Assembly (NCBI GenBank): GCA_002347095.1
Contig: DDWZ01000006.1
Span: 24,552 to 88,551, forward strand
DNA length: 64,000 bases
Direction of reading: 5' to 3'
From: Desulfobulbaceae bacterium UBA2273
GTDB lineage: Bacteria; Desulfobacterota; Desulfobulbia; Desulfobulbales; Desulfurivibrionaceae
The number at the start of each line of letters is the position of its first letter. Position 1 is the first letter of the stretch. The notes below the pieces were generated by a model. That model worked only from the letters and a program-made list of their open reading frames with translations. It did not search any database and was not told the origin of the DNA. Below are positions 1 through 9,615 of the stretch, piece after piece. A program made the translations under genes and the position numbers.

Positions 1-883
1 AGGCGGAGCCGGGAAAGGCCAGGGCCAGTTGGGTCTGGTTGACATCCTCGGTCAGGGCGAAGAGGCGGGTCCCCTTCTGGGGCGGCTCCCTCGGGATGGC
101 CGGCGGCTTGGCTTCGCTTTTGGCCAAGCCCCCCATCAGGCTGTTCACCGCGTCCACCACCTGCTGCACCCGGACATCGCCCACCACCACCACGGTGAAA
201 TTATCGGGGTGATAATGGTTTTTCATGTAGCTGAGGATGTCGTCGCGGCTGATGGCGGTCACGCTTTCGGCCGTGCCGCTGATGGGCAGCCGGTAGGGGT
301 GCACCGTGTAGGCCTTGGCCATGAGTTCCTGGAACAGGACGATATTGGCCCGGTCCTTGCGCATGCGGATCTCTTCCAGCACCACCTTTTTTTCCCGCTC
401 CAACTCGCCGGCGTCGAACGTCGAGTGAAGCACCGCATCGGCGAGCACCTCCATGGCATCCCCCCAGTTCCGGGAAGAGAGGGTGGCGTGGTAGACCGTG
501 TACTCGTAAGAGGTGTAGGCGTTGATCTGGCCGCCCATGGCCTCGATGGCTCCGGCCACCTCGCCGGGCGCCCGGGTGGGGGTGCCCTTGAAGATCATGT
601 GCTCGATGAGATGGGTGATGCCCGCCTCATGCTTTTCCTCGTAGATGCTCCCTGCCTTTACCCAGATCTGGACCGTGGCCACCTTGGTGCCGGGGGTCTC
701 CTTGACCAGAACGGTCAGGCCGTTGTCGAGCTTGTTTTTATGGAGGTGCGGGGCGATTTCAACGGCTTCGACATAGGTGGGGGTCATGGCTATACACAGG
801 AGAAAAAGGAAGAAAAAGAAAGGCTGCAGCCGGTGGCGCAACCCGGATTCAAGCCTCGTGGATGACTGTCTGGTATGGGTCAT
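1..883 (-). CDS. M16 family zinc peptidase, 3' end outside window
   Basis: Secreted or periplasmic metallopeptidase of the M16 (pitrilysin / processing-peptidase-like) family. Only about 294 N-terminal residues are visible because the gene runs off the left edge. The inverted zinc motif HxxEH is present as HLIEH at residues 91-95, and a downstream VVLEEI stretch carries the usual third ligand glutamate. I placed the start at the ATG complementary to 881-883: it gives a basic N-terminus followed by a very hydrophobic run (PFFFFLFLLCIA) and TYVEA, a plausible signal peptide. An internal ATG at 785-787 would remove that signal. The gene follows lgt on the same strand, about 165 bases downstream. 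The family is clear; substrate unknown. Confidence 0.85.
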   Translation of the reverse strand, partial: MTHTRQSSTRLESGLRHRLQPFFFFLFLLCIAMTPTYVEAVEIAPHLHKNKLDNGLTVLVKETPGTKVATVQIWVKAGSIYEEKHEAGITHLIEHMIFKGTPTRAPGEVAGAIEAMGGQINAYTSYEYTVYHATLSSRNWGDAMEVLADAVLHSTFDAGELEREKKVVLEEIRMRKDRANIVLFQELMAKAYTVHPYRLPISGTAESVTAISRDDILSYMKNHYHPDNFTVVVVGDVRVQQVVDAVNSLMGGLAKSEAKPPAIPREPPQKGTRLFALTEDVNQTQLALAFPGSA

Positions 884-1049
884 GGTTTTTGGCCTTGGGG
901 CTGTGACAAGCGGCGAATTTCTTGCAAAACTGTGCCAAATTGAATCCCCCGCCCGTCAGCAGTGTCAGCGGCGAGGGGGAGGGAATTTCCCAGCCGTTGT
1001 ATTTTGTTTCCCGAGCACTGTAAACATCTGTGGATTCTGCGTCAAGAGA

Positions 1050-1847
1050 TCAGGCCAATCCGTTGCTTTTTCGCCTTACAAGCAGGATGAGCAACCCGGT
1101 CCCGATCATCAGGCTGCTCAACAACTGGCCCATGGTGAGCACATTGAACAAAAAGCCGAGCTGGGCATCGGGTTCGCGGAACAGCTCGACAATGGTGCGA
1201 AAGACGCCGTAGAACAGGAGAAACAAAGCGAGGAGCGAGCCGGAGGGCCAGTTCCGTTGCCAGTATCGGTTTTTTAGCAACCAGAGCAGGGAAAAGAGCA
1301 CCACCCCTTCGAGGAACGCCTCGTAGAGCTGGGAGGGATGGCGCGGCATCACTCCGCCTGCGGGAAAAACCATGGACCAGGGGACATCGCTTATCCGGCC
1401 GTAGAGCTCGCCGTTGATGAAGTTGCCGATCCGTCCCAGCCCCAGGCCGATGGGGGTGGTGATGATGTAGACATCCGCGCTCTGCCAGAAGGGCAACCCG
1501 GTGACCCGGCAGAAAATGAGACCGCCGATCAGCATGCCGGCCAGTGCTCCGTGGAAGGACATGCCGCCCTGCCAGGTGGCCAGGATATCCTGGGGATTGG
1601 CCAGATAGTAGCTCGGGTTATAGAACAGGACATAGCCCAACCGGGCGCCCAGCACCAGGCTGACGATCAGCACCAGATTGAGGTTTTCAAAATGTCTGGC
1701 CAGTACGGTGAGGTTGTATCGCTTGATCTGGTGCTGGACCAGCAGATAGGAGGCGATAAAGCCCAGGACATACATGAGGCCGTACCAGCGGACCTGGAGG
1801 GGGCCGAGGTGGAGGAGGACAGGGTCGATTTCGGGGTAGGGGAGCAT
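1050..1847 (-). CDS. lgt: prolipoprotein diacylglyceryl transferase
   Basis: Inner-membrane enzyme that moves a diacylglyceryl group from phosphatidylglycerol to the cysteine of prolipoproteins, the first step of lipoprotein maturation. The 265-residue length is normal for Lgt. The N-terminus (PVLLHLGPLQVRWYGLMY) fits the family, the conserved GGMSFHGALAG segment is present near residue 95, and the signature GRIGNFINGELYGR with its essential arginines lies near residues 137-150. Several hydrophobic membrane segments are visible. It precedes the M16 peptidase gene on the same strand. One client in the window is the secretin at 21159-22826, which has a lipoprotein signal. Confidence 0.96.
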   Translation of the reverse strand: MLPYPEIDPVLLHLGPLQVRWYGLMYVLGFIASYLLVQHQIKRYNLTVLARHFENLNLVLIVSLVLGARLGYVLFYNPSYYLANPQDILATWQGGMSFHGALAGMLIGGLIFCRVTGLPFWQSADVYIITTPIGLGLGRIGNFINGELYGRISDVPWSMVFPAGGVMPRHPSQLYEAFLEGVVLFSLLWLLKNRYWQRNWPSGSLLALFLLFYGVFRTIVELFREPDAQLGFLFNVLTMGQLLSSLMIGTGLLILLVRRKSNGLA

Positions 1848-1920
1848 AGGGCGTTAGAAGGTGAAAGGCTCAAGGTTAAAGGTTAAAATCGAGCAAGTGA
1901 CGGAGACGCAAAAAAAAGGT

Positions 1921-2066
1921 AGTATGCCGGTAACTGTCCAGCAGTGCCGCAGATGCGCGGAAGCGGCTTGCGAAGTGTGCTATTGCACATGAGCAGGCCG
2001 ATGACAGCTAAGCGAGCACCGCGAGACTGCGAAGCAGATGTGGTGCTGCTGGACAGTTACCATACT
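1921..2066. repeat. palindromic element with 21-bp terminal inverted repeats
   Basis: A 146-base element lies between lgt and the radical SAM gene. Its ends pair as AGTATG plus GTAACTGTCCAGCAG on the left (1921-1926 and 1930-1944, split by three bases CCG) with CTGCTGGACAGTTAC plus CATACT on the right (2046-2066), a perfect match apart from the bulge. Inside is a further small hairpin, GTGC-TATT-GCAC, near 1977-1988. There is no T-tract, so it is not an ordinary terminator. It may be a miniature inverted-repeat (non-autonomous mobile) element or a structured RNA; nothing in the sequence decides between them. Confidence 0.6.
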
Positions 2067-2091
2067 CTAACCGCTCCCGGCAGGTGAGACA

Positions 2092-3771
2092 ATGCAAATC
2101 AGCCTGATCACCCTCAATGCCCGCTACTCGCATTCCTGCCCGGCGCTGTTCCATGTGCGCAACGCCCTGGCGCGGGCGTTGCCGGAAAGCAGCCTGGCGC
2201 TGCGCCAGTTCACCATCAACGATCCCTATTACCAGACGCTGCTCCGGATCACCGGTGATGCGCCCCAGGCCATCTGTTTTTCGGTGTACATCTGGAACAG
2301 TGACTACACCATGCGGCTGGTTGGCGACCTGCGTCGGATTCTGCCCGAGGTCCCGATCATCCTGGGCGGGCCGGAGGCGACCTTCATGGCGCTGGCAAGC
2401 CTGCCCGCGGGCTGCACCGTGGTCCGGGGCGAGGTGGAGGGGCTTGGGGATGATTTTTTCCGCGCTCTGGCCGGAGGGACTCTCCAGGCCGAGTATTGCG
2501 CCGCCCCGGCCCCCCCGTTTGCCATGCCCTATTGGGAGGCTGATTTCGCCCCCCACCTGGCAAACCGCAATATCTACTACGAATCGTCCCGGGGCTGCCC
2601 GTTTTCCTGCAGCTACTGCCTCTCCTCGGTGGGGCAGGGGGTGCGCTACCGGGATCTGGCCGAGGTGGAGCAAGAGCTGGCCCGGATCCTGGCCCATAAA
2701 CCCAAGATCATCCGCTTTGTGGACCGGACCTTCAACGCCCTGCCCGAGCGTTCTTTGGCCATCTGGCGCTGGCTCCTCGCCCAGCCGGGAGAAACCCTTT
2801 TTCATTTCGAGATCGCCCCGGATCTGTTCAGTGAAGAGATGCTTGCCTTTTTGGCCCAGGTTCCCCAGGGGTGCTTCCAGTTTGAGATCGGTCTGCAGTC
2901 CACCAACCCGGCCACCCTGGAGGCGGTCAATCGGAAAATGGATTTGAAGAAGGCCCAAGAGAACATCCGTCGCCTGGTGGGGTTGGGCAACATCCACCTG
3001 CATCTGGACCTGATCCTCGGGCTTCCCTCTGAGACCGAGGCAACCTTTTCGGCCTCCTTGAACGAGGCCTTCGGCATGGCGCCCCACCATCTCCAGATGG
3101 GGTTGTTGAAGGTTCTGCCCGGCACCGCGATCAGCAAGGCGGCGGAAGCGTTCGGCCTGGTCAGCGCAGCCACCCCGCCCTATTCGGTGCTGGCCACCCG
3201 CTGGCTGAACCATGCGGCTCTCTCCCGCCTGTACTGGCTGGGTGAGTGCCTGGAGGCTTTTTATAACAACCGGTTTTTCCGCAATCTCTGGGCGTATATC
3301 AGGGAAACAGGAGAAGAGCCCTTCGGCTTTTTCACGCAACTGCTTGCCATCTGCCAGGCGGCGGATTTCTTCGCCCTGGCGAAAACACAGGAGTTCATGA
3401 CCCGGATGCTGGTCGAGCTGGCCCATACCAGGCCGGATCGGGAGTTGTTTTGCGAACTGGTGCGCTTTGACTGGCTGGTGAGCGGACAGCGGCTGCTGCC
3501 GCCCTGGCTGGATGGGGAGCCATCCAAGGAGATCCGGGATTATCTCTGGCGTCGCCTGCCGGAAGAGCTGCCCCCGCACTACACTCGGCTGACCAGGAAC
3601 GAATTTTTCAAGCGGGGAATCTTTGCCCGGTTTTCCGGGTCGTTGCTCACGGTGGTGGGGTTGGCCCAAGGCCAAGCATCCCCTGGCGGGTATGTCTGCT
3701 TTTTTCAGGAACAGGAGTGTGTTGCCGGGCATCAACGCCAGCGCCATGCGGTGCTTTTTGTGGAAAAGTAG
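2092..3771 (+). CDS. B12-binding-type radical SAM protein (DUF4080-like)
   Basis: Radical S-adenosylmethionine enzyme of 559 residues. Residues 1 to about 140 look like a cobalamin-binding Rossmann domain, with the strand ending in IILGGPEATF. The 4Fe-4S cysteine motif CxxxCxxC follows as GCPFSCSYC (Cys169, Cys173, Cys176), then a TIM-barrel-like region with DLILGLPSET. The C-terminal ~150 residues resemble the DUF4080 extension seen on such proteins. The start is the ATG at 2092 after an AGGTGAG ribosome-binding sequence. It stands alone between the palindromic element and a convergent alcohol dehydrogenase gene. The radical SAM assignment is firm; the reaction is unknown. Confidence 0.85.
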   Translation: MQISLITLNARYSHSCPALFHVRNALARALPESSLALRQFTINDPYYQTLLRITGDAPQAICFSVYIWNSDYTMRLVGDLRRILPEVPIILGGPEATFMALASLPAGCTVVRGEVEGLGDDFFRALAGGTLQAEYCAAPAPPFAMPYWEADFAPHLANRNIYYESSRGCPFSCSYCLSSVGQGVRYRDLAEVEQELARILAHKPKIIRFVDRTFNALPERSLAIWRWLLAQPGETLFHFEIAPDLFSEEMLAFLAQVPQGCFQFEIGLQSTNPATLEAVNRKMDLKKAQENIRRLVGLGNIHLHLDLILGLPSETEATFSASLNEAFGMAPHHLQMGLLKVLPGTAISKAAEAFGLVSAATPPYSVLATRWLNHAALSRLYWLGECLEAFYNNRFFRNLWAYIRETGEEPFGFFTQLLAICQAADFFALAKTQEFMTRMLVELAHTRPDRELFCELVRFDWLVSGQRLLPPWLDGEPSKEIRDYLWRRLPEELPPHYTRLTRNEFFKRGIFARFSGSLLTVVGLAQGQASPGGYVCFFQEQECVAGHQRQRHAVLFVEK

Positions 3772-3792
3772 CAGCCAGGACAGACATCGGTG

Positions 3793-3890
3793 CTTCGACA
3801 GGGCTCTCCTGAGCTTGCCGAAGGGCTCAGCACGAGCGGATTTTTTTTACGCGATGAGAACAACCGTTCGCCCTGAGCTTGTCGAAGGGC
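3793..3890. repeat. REP-like inverted pair, family A (copy 1)
   Basis: Two copies of a short repeat lie in opposite orientation between convergent genes. The right copy (3865-3890) reads CGTTCGCCCTGAGCTTGTCG followed by AAGGGC; the left (3793-3840) is an expanded version containing CTTCGACAGG and CTCAGCACGAGCGG. The same inverted pair recurs at 10292-10369, 15975-16078 and 44431-44507. Confidence 0.75.
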
Positions 3891-3912
3891 TATTTTTACG
3901 ATTTCCTTATTT

Positions 3913-5058
3913 TCATACCGCCAATTTCAAAATCTCACCAATGCTTGCCTTGGGGTAGAGGTCGCCAATCCCCCATTGTTTGGCAAGGCCCTCGGCATTT
4001 TCCGCGATTGCCTCGATATCGGCTGCCGGGATGTCCATCTCACCCAACCGCACCGGCGACTTGATCGCGACAAACCACTGTTCCAACGCCTTGATCCCAG
4101 CCTCGCCGGAATCGAGTCCGAAGATCTCCTTGGCAAACCGGGCAAATTGGCTGGGGTTTTTCGGGAGATACCATTTCATCCAGGCGGGCATGACAATGGA
4201 CAGCCCGGCCCCGTGGGGGATGTTGTAGATAGCGCTCATGGCGTGTTCGATCATGTGATTGGGAAAGCTGTACTCGCCGATCCCGGCTGGGGTCAGGCCG
4301 TTTAAGGCCAGGGTGGCTGTCCACATGAAGGAAGCGCGCGCCTTGGCGTGGGTCGGCTCGGCCATGATCAGATCGGTGGTTTCGATCACCGTCTTGATGA
4401 TCCCTTCCACCAGCCGGTCTTGCAGATGGGTGCCGGGCTGTTTGGTGAAGTACCCCTCAATCACATGGGCGATGGCGTCCACCGCGCTGTAGGCCGTGTA
4501 ATTCAGGGGCACGGAATGGGTCAGCTCCGGATTGAGGATGGAGACCCTTGGGTAGACATGGGGCGAGGCGATATTGTATTTCTGCTTGGTCTCCGCATTG
4601 GTGACCACCGAGTTGCCGTTCATCTCGCTGCCGGTGGCCGCAATGGTCAGGATGGTGAAAACGGGCAGGGCGCGCTCCACCTCCTTGCCGACAAAGAATT
4701 GCCAGAGATCTTCATGTGCCAAAGCGCCCACCGCGATGGCCTTGGCCTCGTCCAGCACCGAACCGCCGCCCACCGCCAAGATCGCTTCGACCTGATCCCG
4801 CTTGGCCAGGGCCACGCCCTCCCTGGCATGGGAGAGCACCGGATTGGAGACCACCCCGCCAAACTGGGTGCACCCGATATTGCTGGCCGTGAGACTGACC
4901 ATAACCCGGTCGAGCAGGCCGCTCTTGATCACCGAACTCTGGCCATAGACCAGCAGGACACGCTTGATTCCGGCGGCGTTGAGTTCCGAGCCGATCAGGG
5001 ATTCCTTGCCTGCGCCGAAGATGATTTTGGTCGGGTTGTGAAAGGTGAATTCAAACAT
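3913..5058 (-). CDS. iron-containing alcohol dehydrogenase (YqhD/BdhA-like)
   Basis: Group III NAD(P)-dependent alcohol/aldehyde oxidoreductase of 381 residues. The nucleotide-binding part contains ILAVGGGSVLDEAKA. The metal-binding half has DAIAHVIEGYF and IEHAMSAIYNIPHGAGLS, supplying the Asp and three His iron ligands of the family. The segment GSEMNGNSVVTNAETKQKY is typical of the YqhD/butanol-dehydrogenase branch. I start at the ATG complementary to 5056-5058 because it follows AAGGAGGAATC and begins MFEFTFHNPTK; a longer reading to 5160 adds 34 residues without family character. Role inferred: reduction of short aldehydes or oxidation of alcohols in fermentative metabolism. Single-gene unit. 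Confidence 0.92.
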   Translation of the reverse strand: MFEFTFHNPTKIIFGAGKESLIGSELNAAGIKRVLLVYGQSSVIKSGLLDRVMVSLTASNIGCTQFGGVVSNPVLSHAREGVALAKRDQVEAILAVGGGSVLDEAKAIAVGALAHEDLWQFFVGKEVERALPVFTILTIAATGSEMNGNSVVTNAETKQKYNIASPHVYPRVSILNPELTHSVPLNYTAYSAVDAIAHVIEGYFTKQPGTHLQDRLVEGIIKTVIETTDLIMAEPTHAKARASFMWTATLALNGLTPAGIGEYSFPNHMIEHAMSAIYNIPHGAGLSIVMPAWMKWYLPKNPSQFARFAKEIFGLDSGEAGIKALEQWFVAIKSPVRLGEMDIPAADIEAIAENAEGLAKQWGIGDLYPKASIGEILKLAV

Positions 5059-5192
5059 GATTCCTCCTTGTGGGTTGATGATCCGGTTTTTTGTGCGGGA
5101 AATCCAGACGGGCACACGGCTAAAATACCCTATCACTCTCTGGCTGTCACCCGGTATCACCGGAGCAAAGGGCGGGGCCGGGAAAAAGGCGC

Positions 5193-5239
5193 AAAAAAAG
5201 GCCGCCCATTATTCATTCATGGAGGCGGCCTTAAATTTT
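5193..5239 (-). terminator. terminator after tRNA-Asn
   Basis: Stem AAGGCCGCC (5198-5206) pairs with GGCGGCCTT (5224-5232). Read on the minus strand the stem is followed by a run of seven T, directly downstream of tRNA-Asn. A T-rich stretch on the other side could also let it work in the plus direction. Confidence 0.8.
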
Positions 5240-5242
5240 TCA

Positions 5243-5318
5243 TGGCTCCCGGGGAGGGATTCGAACCCCCGACAGGGTGATTAACAGTCACCTGCTCTAC
5301 CGACTGAGCTACCCAGGA
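5243..5318 (-). tRNA. tRNA-Asn (GTT)
   Basis: A 76-base cloverleaf including an encoded CCA. The acceptor stem TCCTGGG pairs with CCCGGGA, the anticodon arm is GGTGA-CTGTTAA-TCACC giving anticodon GTT, and the T loop TTCGAAT is present. A terminator follows on the same strand. Confidence 0.96.
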
Positions 5319-5403
5319 TCGATCGTGAAACTGAACGCGGGCAATATAGCAACTGCGCATCCGTGCGTCAACATTTTTAGGCGTCGATCAAAAAACAATT
5401 CTC

Positions 5404-5432
5404 TTGACCGCTTACGGGCAGAGTGCTAATAA
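5404..5432 (+). promoter_or_regulatory. sigma-70 promoter for tRNA-Pro
   Basis: TTGACC (5404-5409), a 17-base spacer and TAATAA (5427-5432), ending about 25 bases before the mature tRNA-Pro. The spacer includes GAGTGCTAA, a chance match to half of a CIRCE operator with no partner half. Confidence 0.65.
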
Positions 5433-5457
5433 AGCAGCTTCCCATTGTCGTCAGTGT

Positions 5458-5535
5458 CGGGGCGTAGCGCAGTCTGGTTAGCGCGCCTGCCTTGGGAGCA
5501 GGAGGCCGGAGGTTCGAATCCTCTCGCCCCGACCA
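5458..5535 (+). tRNA. tRNA-Pro (TGG)
   Basis: A 78-base cloverleaf with encoded CCA. The acceptor stem CGGGGCG pairs with CGCCCCG; the anticodon arm CCTGC-CTTGGGA-GCAGG places TGG at positions 34-36 with G37, as expected for proline. The T loop is TTCGAAT. Confidence 0.95.
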
Positions 5536-5753
5536 CCTTTACTCCCCCCCTGTTTCGTCCTTCCTGCTCGCCTAATTCACACGTTTCCCGCGCCATCATC
5601 AATAAGTTGTTTCAGCCCGGCGCATTATCATTTATATTTGTTGTCTTTGATTTTGGGTCAGCCCCCTGGCTTTTTGTTCGATAATGGCCTCGCAATCAGG
5701 GAAACATGGCTGTGTCGCAGGGCAATGAAGAGTTTTTGTTCGAGGAAGAGCGC

Positions 5754-6821
5754 ATGGAACTACATCTGGAAAAAATCACGGAAAAAGAAGCAAAGCCCAA
5801 GCCGGATCAAAACGCCTTGGGCTTTGGCAGGCATTTCACCGATCACATGCTGGTCATTCCTTACACCGAGGGCAGGGGCTGGCACGATGCCACGATCCAG
5901 CCATACCGGAATTTTTCCCTGGACCCGGCGGCCATGGTGCTGCATTACGGGCAGGCGATCTTCGAAGGGATGAAGGCATACCGGGGTAAGGACAACGGCA
6001 TCTATCTTTTTCGCCCGGCGACCAATCTCGAGCGGATGAACACCTCGGCGGCGCGGCTCTGTATGCCGCAACTGCCCGTGGACGAGGTGCTCGCCGCCTT
6101 GAAGGAGCTGCTGCGTCTCGACCAGGACTGGATTCCCACGGCTGCGGGCGCCACCCTCTACATCCGGCCCACCATGATCGCCACCGAGGCGGCCTTGGGC
6201 GTGCGTCCGGCGAAAGAGTACCTGTTTTTTGTCATCATGAGTCCGGTTGGGGCCTATTATCCAGAGGGATTCAATCCGGTGAAAATCTATGTCACCGACA
6301 AGTATGTCCGCGCAGTGCCCGGCGGCATCGGCCATATCAAGGCCGCCGGCAACTATGCCGCCAGCATCATGGCGGCGGTGGAGGCCCATCAGGCCGGGTT
6401 TACCCAGGTACTCTGGCTCGATGCCGTGGAGCGGCGCTACATCGAGGAAGTCGGCACCATGAATATCTTTTTCGTCATCGGCGACGAGATCATCACCCCG
6501 CCGTTGGGCGGCAGCATCCTGCCCGGGGTTACCCGCGATTCGGTCATCCAGATGGCCAAAGGCTGGGGTCTTACCGTGGTGGAACGCAGAATTTCCATTG
6601 ACGAGGTTTTGGCTGCCCAGGAAAACGGCTCGCTCAAGGAGATTTTCGGCACCGGCACCGCGGCGGTGATCTCCCCGGTTGGCTCCCTGCATTACCAGGG
6701 GCGGGATTGCCTGATCAACAACGGGAACACCGGGGAATTGTCGCAAAAGCTGTTTGATGAAATCCAGGCCATCCAGTATGGCGCCAAGGAAGACCCCTAT
6801 GGCTGGGTGACACGGCTCTGA
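5754..6821 (+). CDS. ilvE: branched-chain amino acid aminotransferase
   Basis: PLP-dependent class IV transaminase that interconverts leucine, isoleucine and valine with their 2-oxo acids using glutamate/2-oxoglutarate. The 355-residue protein begins MELHLEKITEKEAKPKP, typical of the long IlvE group, and I chose this ATG because GAGGA lies seven bases upstream; an upstream ATG at 5706 would add 16 residues. Recognisable segments are LGFGRHFTDHM, GQAIFEGMKAYRG, the cofactor lysine in GGIGHIKAAGNYAAS, and EVGTMNIFFV plus GTGTAAVISPVG near the C-terminus. It stands alone between tRNA-Pro and groES. Confidence 0.95.
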   Translation: MELHLEKITEKEAKPKPDQNALGFGRHFTDHMLVIPYTEGRGWHDATIQPYRNFSLDPAAMVLHYGQAIFEGMKAYRGKDNGIYLFRPATNLERMNTSAARLCMPQLPVDEVLAALKELLRLDQDWIPTAAGATLYIRPTMIATEAALGVRPAKEYLFFVIMSPVGAYYPEGFNPVKIYVTDKYVRAVPGGIGHIKAAGNYAASIMAAVEAHQAGFTQVLWLDAVERRYIEEVGTMNIFFVIGDEIITPPLGGSILPGVTRDSVIQMAKGWGLTVVERRISIDEVLAAQENGSLKEIFGTGTAAVISPVGSLHYQGRDCLINNGNTGELSQKLFDEIQAIQYGAKEDPYGWVTRL

Positions 6822-6906
6822 GCTTTTCGTGGGAGAAAAGTGGCGGGATCCTGGAGATGGGCGTAATATATTGATATTGTTTAATAAAAAAAGTAAACAG
6901 CAGCTC

Positions 6907-6935
6907 TTGATTTTTTAAGGCCCGATACATATTGT
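6907..6935 (+). promoter_or_regulatory. candidate groES promoter
   Basis: TTGATT (6907-6912), 17 bases, TATTGT (6930-6935). It would give a leader of about 145 bases before groES. The leader contains a possible hairpin built on CTTCCC (near 6973) and GGGAAG (near 6998). No full CIRCE operator is visible, and a CTTGA/CCCGATA reading as a heat-shock sigma site has too short a spacer (8 bases). Confidence 0.45.
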
Positions 6936-7084
6936 GTGCCATCAAGGCAGGAAAGCGCCGCGCCAAGCGGTCTTCCCTGCCGCTTCATTTACGGGTCGGG
7001 AAGCGCTTCGGGCTGTTGTTTCCCCCCGATGTGTCGTTTCGTGGTTACACACAATAGATTACCAAAAACAACTGGAGGCATTAC

Positions 7085-7378
7085 ATGAAAATTCGTCCGT
7101 TAAATGATCGTGTCCTGATCAAAAGACTGGAGGAAGAGTTGAAAACCAAGGGTGGGCTCTTCATCCCCGACAGCGCCAAGGAAAAACCCGCCGAGGGCAA
7201 AGTTGTTGCCGTTGGCAAGGGCCGCCATAACGAGAAGGGCGAGCGGGTTGCCGTGGATCTCAAGGTCGGCGACCGGGTGTTGTTTTCCAAATATGGCGGC
7301 AACGAGATCAAGATCGACGGCGAGGACTACCTCATCATGCGTGAAGACGATGTGCTCGGGGTTGTTGAAGGGAAATAA
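7085..7378 (+). CDS. groES: co-chaperonin GroES (10 kDa chaperonin)
   Basis: Lid of the GroEL folding chamber, 97 residues, the usual length. It begins [18 protein letters not shown], carries the mobile loop around residues 17-32 ([15 protein letters not shown]), and has [17 protein letters not shown] at the end. A GGAGG ribosome-binding site lies just before the ATG. groEL follows 73 bases later, the classical two-gene chaperonin operon. Confidence 0.98.
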   Translation: MKIRPLNDRVLIKRLEEELKTKGGLFIPDSAKEKPAEGKVVAVGKGRHNEKGERVAVDLKVGDRVLFSKYGGNEIKIDGEDYLIMREDDVLGVVEGK

Positions 7379-7430
7379 CCGGACCGCTATAAATCGTACT
7401 CCGACAGATTGTGTAATTTTTTGTGATTAG

Positions 7431-9107
<1,677 letters not shown>

Positions 9108-9144
9108 GAGCCGCGCGCCCGCTGTTTCCTGTGTACTGTTAGTA

Positions 9145-9187
9145 GCCCCCGGGTTTTTCGCGTGCGGAAACACCGGGGGCCTTTTTT
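9145..9187 (+). terminator. groESL terminator
   Basis: Stem GCCCCCGG (9145-9152) with CCGGGGGC (9173-9180), followed by seven T. It lies 38 bases after groEL. Confidence 0.9.
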
Positions 9188-9192
9188 TGTGG

Positions 9193-9223
9193 TTGACAAT
9201 TGCCGCAAAATCTTGAATATAAG
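9193..9223 (+). promoter_or_regulatory. tRNA-Met promoter
   Basis: A perfect TTGACA (9193-9198) with either GAATAT (9215-9220, spacer 16) or TATAAG (9218-9223, spacer 19) as -10. It ends 15 bases before the tRNA. Confidence 0.65.
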
Positions 9224-9238
9224 GACTTCTTTTTCACT

Positions 9239-9315
9239 GGCGATGTAGCTCAGTTGGTTAGAGCATACGGCTCATATCCGTAGTGTCCGGGGTTCAAGTC
9301 CCTGCATCGCCACCA
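9239..9315 (+). tRNA. tRNA-Met (CAT)
   Basis: A 77-base tRNA with encoded CCA. Acceptor GGCGATG pairs with CATCGCC; anticodon arm TACGG-CTCATAT-CCGTA gives CAT. The perfectly paired first base (G1:C72) excludes the initiator tRNA. The sequence resembles elongator tRNA-Met, but a tRNA-Ile with a modified CAT anticodon cannot be excluded by eye. Confidence 0.9.
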
Positions 9316-9358
9316 TCGCACCTATCACCCGTTGAAAGTATCGCGGGTTGCAGTATAC

Positions 9359-9404
9359 AAAAAGCTCTCGCTCCGATCTAACACATCGGGCGGGAGCTTT
9401 TTTT
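9359..9404 (+). terminator. tRNA-Met terminator
   Basis: AAAAGCTC (9360-9367) pairs with GAGCTTTT (9394-9401), with inner pairing CCGAT/ATCGG, followed by a T-run. Confidence 0.8.
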
Positions 9405-9561
9405 ATGTCGAAAAACAGGCTTTTGTTTTTTCTCCAGTCTGGGTGGTGGTTGGCGGAGTTGCGATTCTTATGGCGTTGCTCTTCCGGAAGCATACAGGTA
9501 AAAATCCCGCCAATAAACGGCGCTGTGTTCAGGTGTTGGGGGCGAGGAGCCTTTCGCCCAT

Positions 9562-9590
9562 AAAAAAAGCGCCCCCTCGGGAGCGCTTTG
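9562..9590 (-). terminator. terminator of the acidic protein gene
   Basis: AAGCGC and GCGCTT arms (9568-9573 and 9583-9588) with CCC/GGG inner pairs; on the minus strand the stem runs into seven T. It is 26 bases downstream of the acidic protein gene. The stretch 9405-9561 between this and the tRNA-Met terminator shows no gene I can support. Confidence 0.8.
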
Positions 9591-9615
9591 TGTGTTCTAT
9601 GATCCGTGATTGGAG

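Noticed and set aside
29-865. 278-codon plus-strand frame at the left edge
   Set aside because: Antisense to the M16 peptidase, whose HLIEH motif and signal peptide are clear on the minus strand.
2008-3747. 579-codon minus-strand frame
   Set aside because: Antisense shadow of the radical SAM gene; composition is His/Gln/Gly-rich without any recognisable domain.
5421-5429. GAGTGCTAA, half of a CIRCE heat-shock operator
   Set aside because: No partner TTAGCACTC at the required distance; it lies in the tRNA-Pro promoter, far from groESL, and is most simply a chance match.
6906-6928. CTTGATT...CCCGATAC read as a heat-shock sigma (RpoH) promoter for groESL
   Set aside because: The spacer is only 8 bases, far shorter than the usual 12-15; a normal sigma-70 reading of the same region fits better.
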